Origin: AM-2324 sp042091035
GTDB taxonomy: Bacteria; Bacteroidota; Bacteroidia; Chitinophagales; Saprospiraceae
Assembly (NCBI GenBank): GCA_042091035.1
Contig: JBELIG010000073.1
Coordinates: 1-13,499 of the forward strand
Length of the DNA stretch: 13,499 bases
Direction of reading: 5' to 3'
The position numbers and the translations under genes were made by a program. Shown here piece by piece: positions 1-6,998 of the stretch (position 1 is the stretch's first letter; each line of letters begins with the position of its first letter). Under the pieces are notes generated by a model. That model was given only the letters and a program-made list of their open reading frames with translations, did no database searches and was not told the DNA's origin.

Positions 1-3
1 CTT

Positions 4-37
4 AGGCCCAATCAGTAATGATTGGGCCTTTGTCGTT
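4..37 (+). terminator. Rho-independent terminator of an upstream gene
   Basis: Perfect 11-bp inverted repeat (4-14 and 19-29, arm AGGCCCAATCA) around a 4-nt GTAA loop, followed by a T-rich tail interrupted by G and C. It lies 118 bp before the first complete gene, so it most likely ends a rightward gene outside the window. It could work in both directions, but the left flank is cut off. Confidence 0.8.
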
Positions 38-146
38 TATATGCTGCAGCTTGATTATTAATGCTTTAAACCTTGAGTTATTTAAGGGTTTTTTCTTAAA
101 TTCTCGATATATTTAAAACTAAATATAAATGCATTAAAAATAAGTC

Positions 147-3100
147 ATGATAAAACAGTCTATAGTATCTTCCTTTTTTTTGTTACTTTTTTTTGCCTGT
201 CAAAATGAAAACGCTAGCAATTCTGCTAATGCTGTTTCTAGTGAAGAGGAAATATTCAAATTACATGATGCAAAGGATTCCAATTTATCCTTTATGAACA
301 ACGTTTTTGAATCAAACACAGAGAACTATCTAAATTATGAGTTCATCTATAATGGTTCAGGTGTAGCTGTTGGAGATATAAATAATGACGGATTGCCCGA
401 TATTTATTTTGCAGGCAATTCAGTGTCCGATAAATTATTCCTTAATAAAGGATCCTTTAAGTTTGAAGATATATCTATTCCATCAGGTATAAGTACTTTG
501 AACGGATGGAGTACTGGTGTTAATATGATTGATATTAATCAAGATGGTTGGCTCGATATTTATGTGTGTCGTTCAGGTCCATCTCCGAATGTGGTTAATC
601 GTACAAATAGGCTTTATATCAATCAAGGAAATAACACATTTATTGAAGATGCTGCTAAATATGGTCTAGCAAGCAGCGACTATTCTATTCAATCTGCTTT
701 TTTTGATTATGATTTAGATGGTGATCTTGACTTATACCTTTTAAATCATCCAAAACCTGGTTTTAAACCAAAGAAATCTATTCAGCACATGGAGGAAATT
801 CGCACAGGTGTTATCCGAACGGATTATTTCTATGAAAACATTAATGGAAAGTTTGTAGACAAAACTTTTGATGCAAATTTATTCAACTTTGGTTTCAGGC
901 ATGGTATTGCAGTAGGAGATGTAAATAAAGATGGCTATCCTGATTTATATATTAGTTCTGATTTTGAAGAACCAGATGCTTTTTATATCAATAATGGAAA
1001 CAAGACGTTTTCAAATAGAATAGATGAAAGTTTAGGCCATATTTCCTATAACAGTATGGGGAATGAATTAGCAGATGTGAATAATGATGGTGAACTAGAT
1101 CTTTTTGTAGTAGATATGGCTCCAGATGATCATTATAAGTCCAAGTTGTACATGTCTTCTATGGATGTTGAACGGTTCCGAAAATTGAAAAAAGGAGGAT
1201 ATCATAGTCAATATATGTTTAATACACTCCAAATAAATAATTCCGATGGTTCTTTTAGTGAAGTAGCGCAGTATGCAGGATTAGCTAAGTCGGATTGGAG
1301 TTGGGGACCATTATTCTTCGATATGGATTTTGATGGTTTTAAAGATTTAGTTATCACTAATGGCATTAAAGAAAATTTTTCATATCGTGATTTAAATAAA
1401 GACGTACTTAACGCAACGAATGGGACTGGCCAAATTGATATTCAAGGTCTTCTGCAGCTAGTCCCTAGTGATGTACTTGAGAATCAAGTGTATAAGAACA
1501 TTGATGGTGTTAAATTTGAAAAACGTACTAAAGATTGGTTGTCTACAGGAAAGTTTAATTCTAATGGAGTTGCAACAGCAGACTTTGATAATGACGGTGA
1601 TCTTGATTTTGTAACAAATAATATGCTTGCTAATGCAACGATTTATGAGAGTCTTGCTTCTGATAAGAAACTTGGAAACTACATTAAGATACGCTTGAAA
1701 GGAAAAGCAGGTAACTTGAATGCTATAGGGGCTAAGGTTGAGGTCTCAGGTGTTGATCGTATGCAACTTACAGAGGTTCATAGATCAAAAGGTTACTTGT
1801 CTTCTATTGATGTCCCTGTTGTTTTCGGTCTAGGAGAGGAAAGTTCTGTAGACTTAAAAATTACTTGGCCTGACAATAAAATATCCGTTCATCAGAATCT
1901 TCAGGCGAATCAAGAATACGTATTTGATTATACTTCAGAGGCTTTTGGGGGTATTGCAGAAGTTGAAAAACTAGACTTCTTTATGTCCGAAGAAGATTTA
2001 GGCTTAGACTTCAAGCATGAGGAGGATAATTATGACGATTATAGGCAACAAATTCTTTTACCGCACTCACAATCCAATACTGGACCTTCTACAGCAAAGG
2101 CAGATGTAAATGGTGATGGGCTTGAAGACCTATTTATTGGTGGTGCCGCCGGTCAATCATCCGTACTTTATGTTACGAATGCCGATGGGACATATTTCCA
2201 AAAACGCAGTGGACTGGAATCCGACAAGTCTTATGAGGATACGGGTGCTTGTTTCTTCGATGCGGATAATGATGGTGATAATGATATTTACGTAGTAAGT
2301 GGAGGCGCTCATTTACCAGAATTCCACCAGCTTTATACGGATAGGCTTTATATCAATGATGGCAAAGGTAATTTTAGAAGATCTAGTGCGCTTCCTTCTG
2401 GAACCAACATTAGCGGTCAGGGAATTGCAGCTTCTGATATAGATAATGATGGTGATGTCGATCTATTCATTGGAGGCCGCCTGATACCAGAGCGTTATCC
2501 TTATGCACCGGAATCTTTTCTATTAATAAATGATAATGGGAAGTTTACAAAGAAACTAGTAGCTGTAGATAATTTGGTTTCTGCTGCAAAGTTTGCCGAT
2601 CTAAATGGCGATGGTTATCAAGATCTTGTTACAGTAGGTGAATGGTCCCCAGTGAATGTTTTCATAAATAATAAAGGCACTTTTGAGTCTTTAGATAATA
2701 CGCCACTAAAGGGAACGAATGGCCTTTGGTTTTCTCTGAATATAATTGATGCCGATGGTGATGGTGATTTGGATTTACTCGCCGGTAATCTTGGTCTAAA
2801 CACAAAGTTTAAGGCTAATAAAAAGAAAAAGTTTCAAGTGTATTGCAAGGATTTTGATAACAACGGCACTTTTGATGTTGTGCTAAGTACCAATTATAAA
2901 GGCTATGATGTACCTACTAGAGGAAAAGAGTGTTCTTCTCAGCAGATGCCTTTTATTGCGGAAGAGTTTCAGGACTATCATTCTTTTGCTTCTGCATCTA
3001 TGGATGATATTTATGGGGAGGATTTAAACAGTGCATTGAATAAGAAAATTGATATTCTGTATAGTGCTTTCTTTGAGAATGACGGCTCAGGTAATTTTAC

Positions 3101-3422
3101 TAAGACAAAATTACCTTGGCAAAGCCAAATGGCTCCTGTGCAGGATATAAAATTTTCTGATGTGGATGGTGATGGAATTTCTGAGGCGCTTTTGGTAGGT
3201 GATTTATATAATGTTGAGGTCGAAACTGTTCGTTATGACGCTTCTACCGGTGTGGTTTTGAAGTGGACGGAGAATGGATTTGTTAGTATGAGCCCAAAAG
3301 AAACTGGTTTTGTAGGAAAAGGAGATGCTCGAAAAGTCGAGGTGCTGGAACAGGCTGATGGCAAAAAGATTATTGTTATTGCCAATAATAATGGTCCTTT
3401 AGAAACTTTTAGAAGTAAATAA
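147..3422 (+). CDS. FG-GAP/VCBS repeat lipoprotein with ASPIC/UnbV domain (CRTAC1-like)
   Basis: Predicted 1091-residue, envelope-anchored beta-propeller protein. The N-terminus is a lipoprotein signal peptide with lipobox LFFAC and acylated Cys18. Fourteen FG-GAP-type calcium loops of form D-x-[DN]-x-[DN]-G are visible, starting near residues 77, 129, 187, 258, 310, 392, 479, 653, 705, 764, 818, 868, 902 and 1005. The loop near 902 is the most degenerate. Seven lie before and seven after an ASPIC/UnbV domain (about 520-592) that carries the typical NAIGAKV motif. This looks like two propeller-like halves around a central domain. Such proteins are common in Bacteroidota, often near SusC/SusD glycan or peptide uptake genes. 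No such partner is visible here, though one could lie to the left. The ligand is unknown; carbohydrate or matrix binding is only a guess. The start has no Shine-Dalgarno sequence but gives a clean signal peptide. A weak TATATTTA at 108-115 could be its -7 box. Confidence 0.9.
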   Translation: MIKQSIVSSFFLLLFFACQNENASNSANAVSSEEEIFKLHDAKDSNLSFMNNVFESNTENYLNYEFIYNGSGVAVGDINNDGLPDIYFAGNSVSDKLFLNKGSFKFEDISIPSGISTLNGWSTGVNMIDINQDGWLDIYVCRSGPSPNVVNRTNRLYINQGNNTFIEDAAKYGLASSDYSIQSAFFDYDLDGDLDLYLLNHPKPGFKPKKSIQHMEEIRTGVIRTDYFYENINGKFVDKTFDANLFNFGFRHGIAVGDVNKDGYPDLYISSDFEEPDAFYINNGNKTFSNRIDESLGHISYNSMGNELADVNNDGELDLFVVDMAPDDHYKSKLYMSSMDVERFRKLKKGGYHSQYMFNTLQINNSDGSFSEVAQYAGLAKSDWSWGPLFFDMDFDGFKDLVITNGIKENFSYRDLNKDVLNATNGTGQIDIQGLLQLVPSDVLENQVYKNIDGVKFEKRTKDWLSTGKFNSNGVATADFDNDGDLDFVTNNMLANATIYESLASDKKLGNYIKIRLKGKAGNLNAIGAKVEVSGVDRMQLTEVHRSKGYLSSIDVPVVFGLGEESSVDLKITWPDNKISVHQNLQANQEYVFDYTSEAFGGIAEVEKLDFFMSEEDLGLDFKHEEDNYDDYRQQILLPHSQSNTGPSTAKADVNGDGLEDLFIGGAAGQSSVLYVTNADGTYFQKRSGLESDKSYEDTGACFFDADNDGDNDIYVVSGGAHLPEFHQLYTDRLYINDGKGNFRRSSALPSGTNISGQGIAASDIDNDGDVDLFIGGRLIPERYPYAPESFLLINDNGKFTKKLVAVDNLVSAAKFADLNGDGYQDLVTVGEWSPVNVFINNKGTFESLDNTPLKGTNGLWFSLNIIDADGDGDLDLLAGNLGLNTKFKANKKKKFQVYCKDFDNNGTFDVVLSTNYKGYDVPTRGKECSSQQMPFIAEEFQDYHSFASASMDDIYGEDLNSALNKKIDILYSAFFENDGSGNFTKTKLPWQSQMAPVQDIKFSDVDGDGISEALLVGDLYNVEVETVRYDASTGVVLKWTENGFVSMSPKETGFVGKGDARKVEVLEQADGKKIIVIANNNGPLETFRSK

Positions 3423-3429
3423 ATAAAAT

Positions 3430-3470
3430 CTAAAAAGGATCTTAAATTTTGAGATCCTTTTTAGTCTTCT
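3430..3470 (+). terminator. Rho-independent terminator after the FG-GAP lipoprotein gene
   Basis: Perfect 13-bp inverted repeat (3430-3442 and 3452-3464, arm CTAAAAAGGATCT) with a 9-nt loop, beginning 7 nt after the stop codon of the large lipoprotein gene. The A tract in the left arm pairs with the T tract in the right arm. The tail after the hairpin (TCTTCT) is weak, so the T run inside the stem probably serves as the U tract. Confidence 0.8.
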
Positions 3471-3526
3471 TATCGTCAACATTCTATTTTCGGCTCATTT
3501 AGCCTATAGCATATCTTATTTATTAT

Positions 3527-3534
3527 TATTTTCG
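3527..3534 (+). promoter_or_regulatory. Putative Bacteroidota -7 element for the small membrane protein gene
   Basis: TATTTTCG matches 7 of 8 positions of TAnnTTTG and ends 19 nt before the ATG at 3554. The mazG promoter candidate at 6999-7006 (TATCTTCG) has the same C substitution, the same following GCAA and nearly the same distance to its start. No convincing TTTG -33 element is visible. Confidence 0.4.
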
Positions 3535-3553
3535 CAAGAAATAAATACACTAT

Positions 3554-4018
3554 ATGAATAACAAGCTAAGGCTATCCGCACTATGGTGGATTATAGGTCT
3601 TTTAATAACGGCAGCTATTGTTTCTCCCTTTGCTGTGCAACTTATGGATAAGTCAATATTTTGGACGAATGTACTATTTAGCTTTGGCTTTGTGATCTTG
3701 TCTAGAACCTTGATTCAACTTAAGCAAACCTATCTTGCCGAGCATTTCTATCTGCGAATAGCATTTTTTATCTTTTTATTTCCTATGATTTTTCTTAGTA
3801 TAGAACAAGTCAACCATTTTCAATATGTGGTGGATTATGATGATTTAAATTTATGGCTTTCAGAAGGTTTTAAAACTGAAAATCTTAGATCAATTCGTTC
3901 ATATATACAAAGTGAATTTATGTTCTTAGGTGTAGGCACAATCATCGTTGCAATCCTTTTATTGATTCGATTAGTTCTTTTTACTTGGAAAACCTTGAAT
4001 CGACAGATTAGCGCCTGA
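3554..4018 (+). CDS. Hypothetical small integral membrane protein
   Basis: I do not recognise this 154-residue protein. It has four hydrophobic segments at about 10-30, 35-53, 66-84 and 122-145, so it is probably a four-helix inner-membrane protein. A polar loop of about 37 residues (about 85-121, rich in Asp, Asn, Glu and Ser) lies between helices 3 and 4. No cysteines or catalytic motifs stand out. It follows the terminator of the preceding gene and has its own -7-like box, so it is probably monocistronic. Its last 48 bp overlap the 3' end of the opposing yhhN-like gene, and I found no bidirectional terminator between them. The reading frame is open from a plausible ATG with ordinary hydrophobic composition, which supports a real gene, but no function can be assigned. 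Confidence 0.7.
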   Translation: MNNKLRLSALWWIIGLLITAAIVSPFAVQLMDKSIFWTNVLFSFGFVILSRTLIQLKQTYLAEHFYLRIAFFIFLFPMIFLSIEQVNHFQYVVDYDDLNLWLSEGFKTENLRSIRSYIQSEFMFLGVGTIIVAILLLIRLVLFTWKTLNRQISA

Positions 4019-4651
4019 TATCAGTAAATACTGTGCTAGAATATAACTAAGCATGATTGATATTCTTCTTATCAATAAAGGCGGTTGAATTTCTGTAAAG
4101 GCAAATAAACCAATAAGGCTATCTGATAACATAAATAATATAGCTCCACTAAGAAAAAGGAGCTTTATTTTCTTGCGCTGTTCAGCACCATACTGAATAG
4201 CTGTATAGGCCATCCATGCTAGGATACAAGCATAAACCGGAACAGCATAAAGCAGTATGCCTGTTAATCCATCATGTAAAAGGTAAATAAAAAGAAGCAA
4301 GTAAATCCCTAGAACTAGTATTCGCTTTGGCTTTGGTTTTTTCTGTGTAGTATTCTTGAGGAAGAAAAATATGTAGAATAGATGGGCAACTAAGAAACTA
4401 GCTAGACCAGCAATGAAATATAGTTGATCGTGCTCTGTGAACATCAATAGACCATCACCTATTGCACTGAATAAAAGTGCCAAAAGTAAACTTTTAATAT
4501 CTTTGCTGGACCAATGATTCTCAGACAGAAGGTATAATCCTAGTGTTGGCATAAGTAAGGGTTTGCTGAGAAGGGTCCATTCTGAAGCTGCTATCTCTAA
4601 ACCAAGATGTACTGCACAAATTCCTATGAAAAGTCTAAGTAGCTTATTCAT
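3971..4651 (-). CDS. YhhN/TMEM86-family membrane protein (putative lysoplasmalogenase)
   Basis: A 226-residue polytopic membrane protein with about seven to eight hydrophobic segments. The family motifs are recognisable: SKPLLMP (29-35), FSAIGDGLL (61-69, with Asp66), a GL-x-SFL-x-AHLFYI segment (82-94), LFMLSDSLIG (172-181, with Asp177) and a C-terminal AQYLLISGA (206-214). Characterised members (TMEM86, YhhN) hydrolyse the vinyl-ether bond of lysoplasmalogens to give an aldehyde and a glycerophospho-alcohol. Whether this protein has that substrate is not shown by the sequence. The length is normal for the family. It is the last gene of a three-gene leftward operon, and its start overlaps the preceding trpG-like stop by 8 nt (ATGAATAA), which suggests translational coupling. 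Its 3' end overlaps the opposing membrane-protein gene by 48 bp. Confidence 0.82.
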   Translation of the reverse strand: MNKLLRLFIGICAVHLGLEIAASEWTLLSKPLLMPTLGLYLLSENHWSSKDIKSLLLALLFSAIGDGLLMFTEHDQLYFIAGLASFLVAHLFYIFFFLKNTTQKKPKPKRILVLGIYLLLFIYLLHDGLTGILLYAVPVYACILAWMAYTAIQYGAEQRKKIKLLFLSGAILFMLSDSLIGLFAFTEIQPPLLIRRISIMLSYILAQYLLISGANLSIQGFPSKKN

Positions 4652-5228
4652 AGGCTATATATTCTTCAACCCAATTCTTGAGTATTTGTAAGCCTGCGGG
4701 TGTTAATATCGACTCTGGATGAAATTGCATGGAAAATATAGGTTTTTCTAAATGCTCCATCGCCATTTTTATTCCTTCCGCATTAGAAGCAATTGTTTTT
4801 AATGCTTTGTGTTCTCCATTGATAATGAGACTGTGGTAGCGCATAACTTCTGTAGGGGCTTCTATACCCTTAAATACAGGATGATGTTTGTCGAATTGAA
4901 TAAAATCTGTCTTTCCGTGTACGGGGATAGGTGCTTTTTCTGTTTTCAATCCAAAGTATTCTCCAATTGCCTGATGACCCAAACAAATTCCTAGAAGTGG
5001 CAAGGATTCACTTATACAGTATGAAATGCAATCCTGTAGAATAGGAACATCAGAGGGTTTTCCTGGTCCAGGAGATAGTATAATAGCTCTATACTTGTTC
5101 TTCTTAATTCCTTGAATATCAATCTCGTCATTTCGGAATACCTCAATATTCAGCCCTGCTTGTTCCAAATAATCCTTTAGATTATAAGTAAAGGAGTCAT
5201 AGTTGTCAATCAGAAGTACTTTGATCAT
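4644..5228 (-). CDS. Anthranilate / aminodeoxychorismate synthase glutaminase subunit (TrpG/PabA)
   Basis: Class I glutamine amidotransferase of 194 residues, the usual size for a free-standing TrpG or PabA. It releases ammonia from glutamine for a TrpE- or PabB-type synthase acting on chorismate. The N-terminal LLIDNYDSFTYN (5-16), the oxyanion-loop SPGPG (52-56), the nucleophile elbow GICLGHQ with Cys82, and the distal FHPES with His170 and Glu172 give a complete Cys-His-Glu triad. The expected synthase partner is not beside it. It is sandwiched between a cvpA-like gene (ATGA overlap at 5225-5228) and a yhhN-like gene (8-nt overlap). Sequence alone cannot separate tryptophan from folate service; a single glutaminase shared by both pathways is possible, as in some other bacteria. 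I leave the symbol blank for that reason. Confidence 0.92.
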   Translation of the reverse strand: MIKVLLIDNYDSFTYNLKDYLEQAGLNIEVFRNDEIDIQGIKKNKYRAIILSPGPGKPSDVPILQDCISYCISESLPLLGICLGHQAIGEYFGLKTEKAPIPVHGKTDFIQFDKHHPVFKGIEAPTEVMRYHSLIINGEHKALKTIASNAEGIKMAMEHLEKPIFSMQFHPESILTPAGLQILKNWVEEYIAYE

Positions 5229-5815
5229 TCAATTGTTTTTTCCTCGATATCAAAAACATTTTCTTTTGTTTCTAAATTGTCTTCTGATATCTCTCCTAAT
5301 TTGTCAATGAAATCAACTGATCCTTCCCAGAATTCGAGTATCGGATCTTTTAGATAGGACATAAAGGTCCAGGTCTTTTCTGGAAATTCTTCTAGATATT
5401 CATAGGTGTACGAAGAGCGTTCTGTTTCATTTGAAATAAGGTGGGAAGCTTGGGCAAAATAAAGCAGTAAGCTATAGATTAAAACCATGAAGCCAGAAAC
5501 TAAAAGGCCTCCAAATACCTGATTGATAATATTAATATTCGCCTTTTCTAATATATTCTCAATTAAATTAGCAGCAAATCTAACAATCATCATAGTTACA
5601 AGAAATGAGAGCAATAGACCCACTATGTACATGGCTGGGTTGTCCGTGTCGAAAGAATCTTCCAAGATCCGTTGAATTGGTAGGGCAAATTTTATTGCTG
5701 CCACAACGCCTATTAAATAGCCGAATATTTTAAAAACTGTTTCCAGTATCCCCTTTGAGTAGCCTACGAGAAAACCATACCCAAAGGCTAAAGCGAATAG
5801 TATATCTATTATCAT
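5225..5815 (-). CDS. CvpA family membrane protein
   Basis: A 196-residue protein with four hydrophobic segments (about 2-20, 25-45, 62-86 and 100-123) and a polar, acidic C-terminal tail (about 128-196). The Gly-rich first helix pair, a short GYSKG turn and a later QVFGGLLVSG segment fit the CvpA family (colicin V production protein). That family is named from an E. coli effect on colicin V export; its molecular role is not well settled and it is often linked to envelope homeostasis. It is the first gene of the leftward operon and overlaps the trpG-like gene by ATGA. No Shine-Dalgarno sequence precedes its ATG. A one-mismatch -7-like box on the minus strand (5858-5851, TTATTTTG) lies 35 nt upstream, but with no -33 partner it is only a weak promoter candidate. 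Confidence 0.8.
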   Translation of the reverse strand: MIIDILFALAFGYGFLVGYSKGILETVFKIFGYLIGVVAAIKFALPIQRILEDSFDTDNPAMYIVGLLLSFLVTMMIVRFAANLIENILEKANINIINQVFGGLLVSGFMVLIYSLLLYFAQASHLISNETERSSYTYEYLEEFPEKTWTFMSYLKDPILEFWEGSVDFIDKLGEISEDNLETKENVFDIEEKTIE

Positions 5816-6015
5816 TTAAGTGATTTTTGGATAGCTTCTTCAATTTAATTCAAAATAAAGGATATCAGGCAAAAAATCTTTTTTTTTAGACAAACTAATG
5901 TTGAGTTGGTAATAAAGGACAATAGATCTTAGATATTTGCTATGAATTAATTCTTCTACAATTCAATAATACTTTCTTAAATCTCTTTTATTTATTAAAA
6001 AAAAGCAAAATGCCT

Positions 6016-6023
6016 TAAATTTG
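6016..6023 (+). promoter_or_regulatory. Putative Bacteroidota -7 element for ribA
   Basis: TAAATTTG is an exact match to TAnnTTTG, 44 nt before the ribA ATG at 6068. A TTTA at 5991-5994, 21 nt upstream, could serve as a degenerate -33 element. It lies in a 252-bp AT-rich divergent spacer (5816-6067) in which I see no RNA gene. In particular I could not recognise the conserved helices of an FMN riboswitch there. Confidence 0.45.
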
Positions 6024-6067
6024 TGCTAGGTTTTCATGAACCATTTCATTGTTGGAATGTTTAGTTC

Positions 6068-6706
6068 ATGATTCAACAAAAAAAAATATTTCTTATGGTA
6101 CTCAACCGACTGGAAAATATAAAAAGACAAGCAGAAGCCATCATACCTACTCCATTTGGAGAACTTAATATGGTGGCTTATTCTACAAATATAGGGGAGA
6201 AGATGCCCCACATAGCTATGGTCCACCCTGACATGAATCCTCTTGATGGACCTGTATTAGTTCGATTTCACTCGGAATGTATTACTGGAGATCTTTTCGG
6301 TTCTAAGCGTTGTGACTGTGGTGAGCAATTAGATAAGGCGCTCGAAATGATTAGTGAACATAAAGGGATTGTTGTATATCTGAGACAAGAAGGGAGAGGT
6401 ATTGGAATCATTAATAAGTTAAAAGCTTATCAATTACAAGATACTGGACTTAATACAATAGATGCTAATCTTCATTTAGGGCTTGATGTTGATTCTCGCG
6501 ATTATACCGTTGCTATTGAAATATTGAAGGATCTTGGAGTAGAAAGCGTTAAGCTTATGACAAATAATCCTCTCAAGTTAAAGGCTTTTGAGAATTCTGA
6601 CATTGAGGCTGTTGGAAGAGAACCAATCATTATAGAGGCTAAAAAAGAGAATCTAGGATATCTAGAAACAAAAAGAGATCTAATGGGGCATATGCTTCAA
6701 AGTTAA
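6068..6706 (+). CDS. ribA: GTP cyclohydrolase II
   Basis: Catalyses the first committed step of riboflavin synthesis, converting GTP to 2,5-diamino-6-ribosylamino-4(3H)-pyrimidinone 5'-phosphate plus formate and diphosphate. The 212-residue protein is a stand-alone cyclohydrolase with no fused RibB domain. The zinc ligands are present as HSEC (Cys71) and RCDC (Cys82, Cys84). The catalytic RQEGRGIG loop spans 106-113, followed by the AYQLQD helix and a TNNP motif (166-169), so the enzyme should be active. The longest frame starts at 6068 and gives about ten residues before the usual family N-terminus. A second ATG at 6095 (residue 10) would give a start closer to the family norm, and neither has a strong Shine-Dalgarno sequence. 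It is transcribed alone and ends in a strong bidirectional terminator. No other rib gene is in the window. Confidence 0.96.
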   Translation: MIQQKKIFLMVLNRLENIKRQAEAIIPTPFGELNMVAYSTNIGEKMPHIAMVHPDMNPLDGPVLVRFHSECITGDLFGSKRCDCGEQLDKALEMISEHKGIVVYLRQEGRGIGIINKLKAYQLQDTGLNTIDANLHLGLDVDSRDYTVAIEILKDLGVESVKLMTNNPLKLKAFENSDIEAVGREPIIIEAKKENLGYLETKRDLMGHMLQS

Positions 6707-6744
6707 AAAAAAAGCCCCGATCATATTGATCGGGGCTTTTTTTT
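6706..6744. terminator. Bidirectional terminator shared by ribA and the NqrM-like gene
   Basis: Perfect 18-bp inverted repeat: left arm 6706-6723 (A8 then GCCCCGATCA), TAT loop, right arm 6727-6744 (TGATCGGGGC then T8). The GC-rich core flanked by A8 and T8 makes it a strong intrinsic terminator in both directions. The ribA stop (6704-6706) uses the first base of the left arm, and the stop of the opposing gene (6743-6745) uses the last two bases of the right arm. Confidence 0.95.
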
Positions 6745-6949
6745 AACCCTCAACCTCAGGCATTTGGCAATCTTCTCCAGGCACTCGGCCACATACATTG
6801 CATTCTCCCATTTCATTTTTGATCATAGGATTATTCGATGCACAAGAACCTCTAAATTCTTGTCCAGTAAAAATATGTCTGATATTGATTAATAGAAAAG
6901 CTATTCCGAAAGCTCCTCCGATTACAATAAATGTGCTTAAGAACTCCAT
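6743..6949 (-). CDS. Small cysteine-rich membrane protein, NqrM-like
   Basis: I chose the ATG at 6949, giving 68 residues. The frame extends to a TTG at 6982, but the added stretch lacks a ribosome binding site and the ATG-started MEFL sequence looks like a natural N-terminus. Residues about 4-23 form one transmembrane helix. The cytosolic or periplasmic tail carries FRGSC followed by a C-N-V-C pair and a later Cys, four cysteines in all, in a pattern [FRGSC]-x(n)-C-x2-C-x(n)-C. This resembles NqrM (DUF539), a small membrane protein that supplies iron to the Cys4 site between NqrD and NqrE of the sodium-pumping NADH:quinone reductase. No nqr or apbE gene is nearby, so the role is inferred from shape alone. 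It shares a terminator with ribA and faces away from mazG. Confidence 0.65.
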   Translation of the reverse strand: MEFLSTFIVIGGAFGIAFLLINIRHIFTGQEFRGSCASNNPMIKNEMGECNVCGRVPGEDCQMPEVEG

Positions 6950-6998
6950 TAAATTAGTTTTTAAAGGAACAAAAAAGGTCAAAAAAGGTTTTAACCTT

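Noticed and set aside
360..3210. Recurrent GATnnnAATGATGG-like DNA repeats
   Set aside because: These are the codons of the D-x-[DN]-x-[DN]-G calcium loops, in frame and irregularly spaced, so they are protein repeats and not a CRISPR array or mobile element.
4015..4024. Perfect 10-bp palindrome CTGATATCAG at the end of the small membrane protein gene
   Set aside because: It is short, has no loop or T tract, and is expected by chance in AT-rich DNA, so it was not called as an operator or terminator.
5816..6067. FMN riboswitch or small RNA in the spacer before ribA
   Set aside because: The 252-bp spacer is AT-rich with poly-A and poly-T runs; I could not find conserved FMN-riboswitch segments or a stable GC-containing hairpin.
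6950..6982. N-terminal extension of the NqrM-like gene to a TTG start at 6982
   Set aside because: The extra 11 residues start with TTG, have no ribosome binding site and precede a good ATG-started transmembrane segment, so the ATG at 6949 was preferred.
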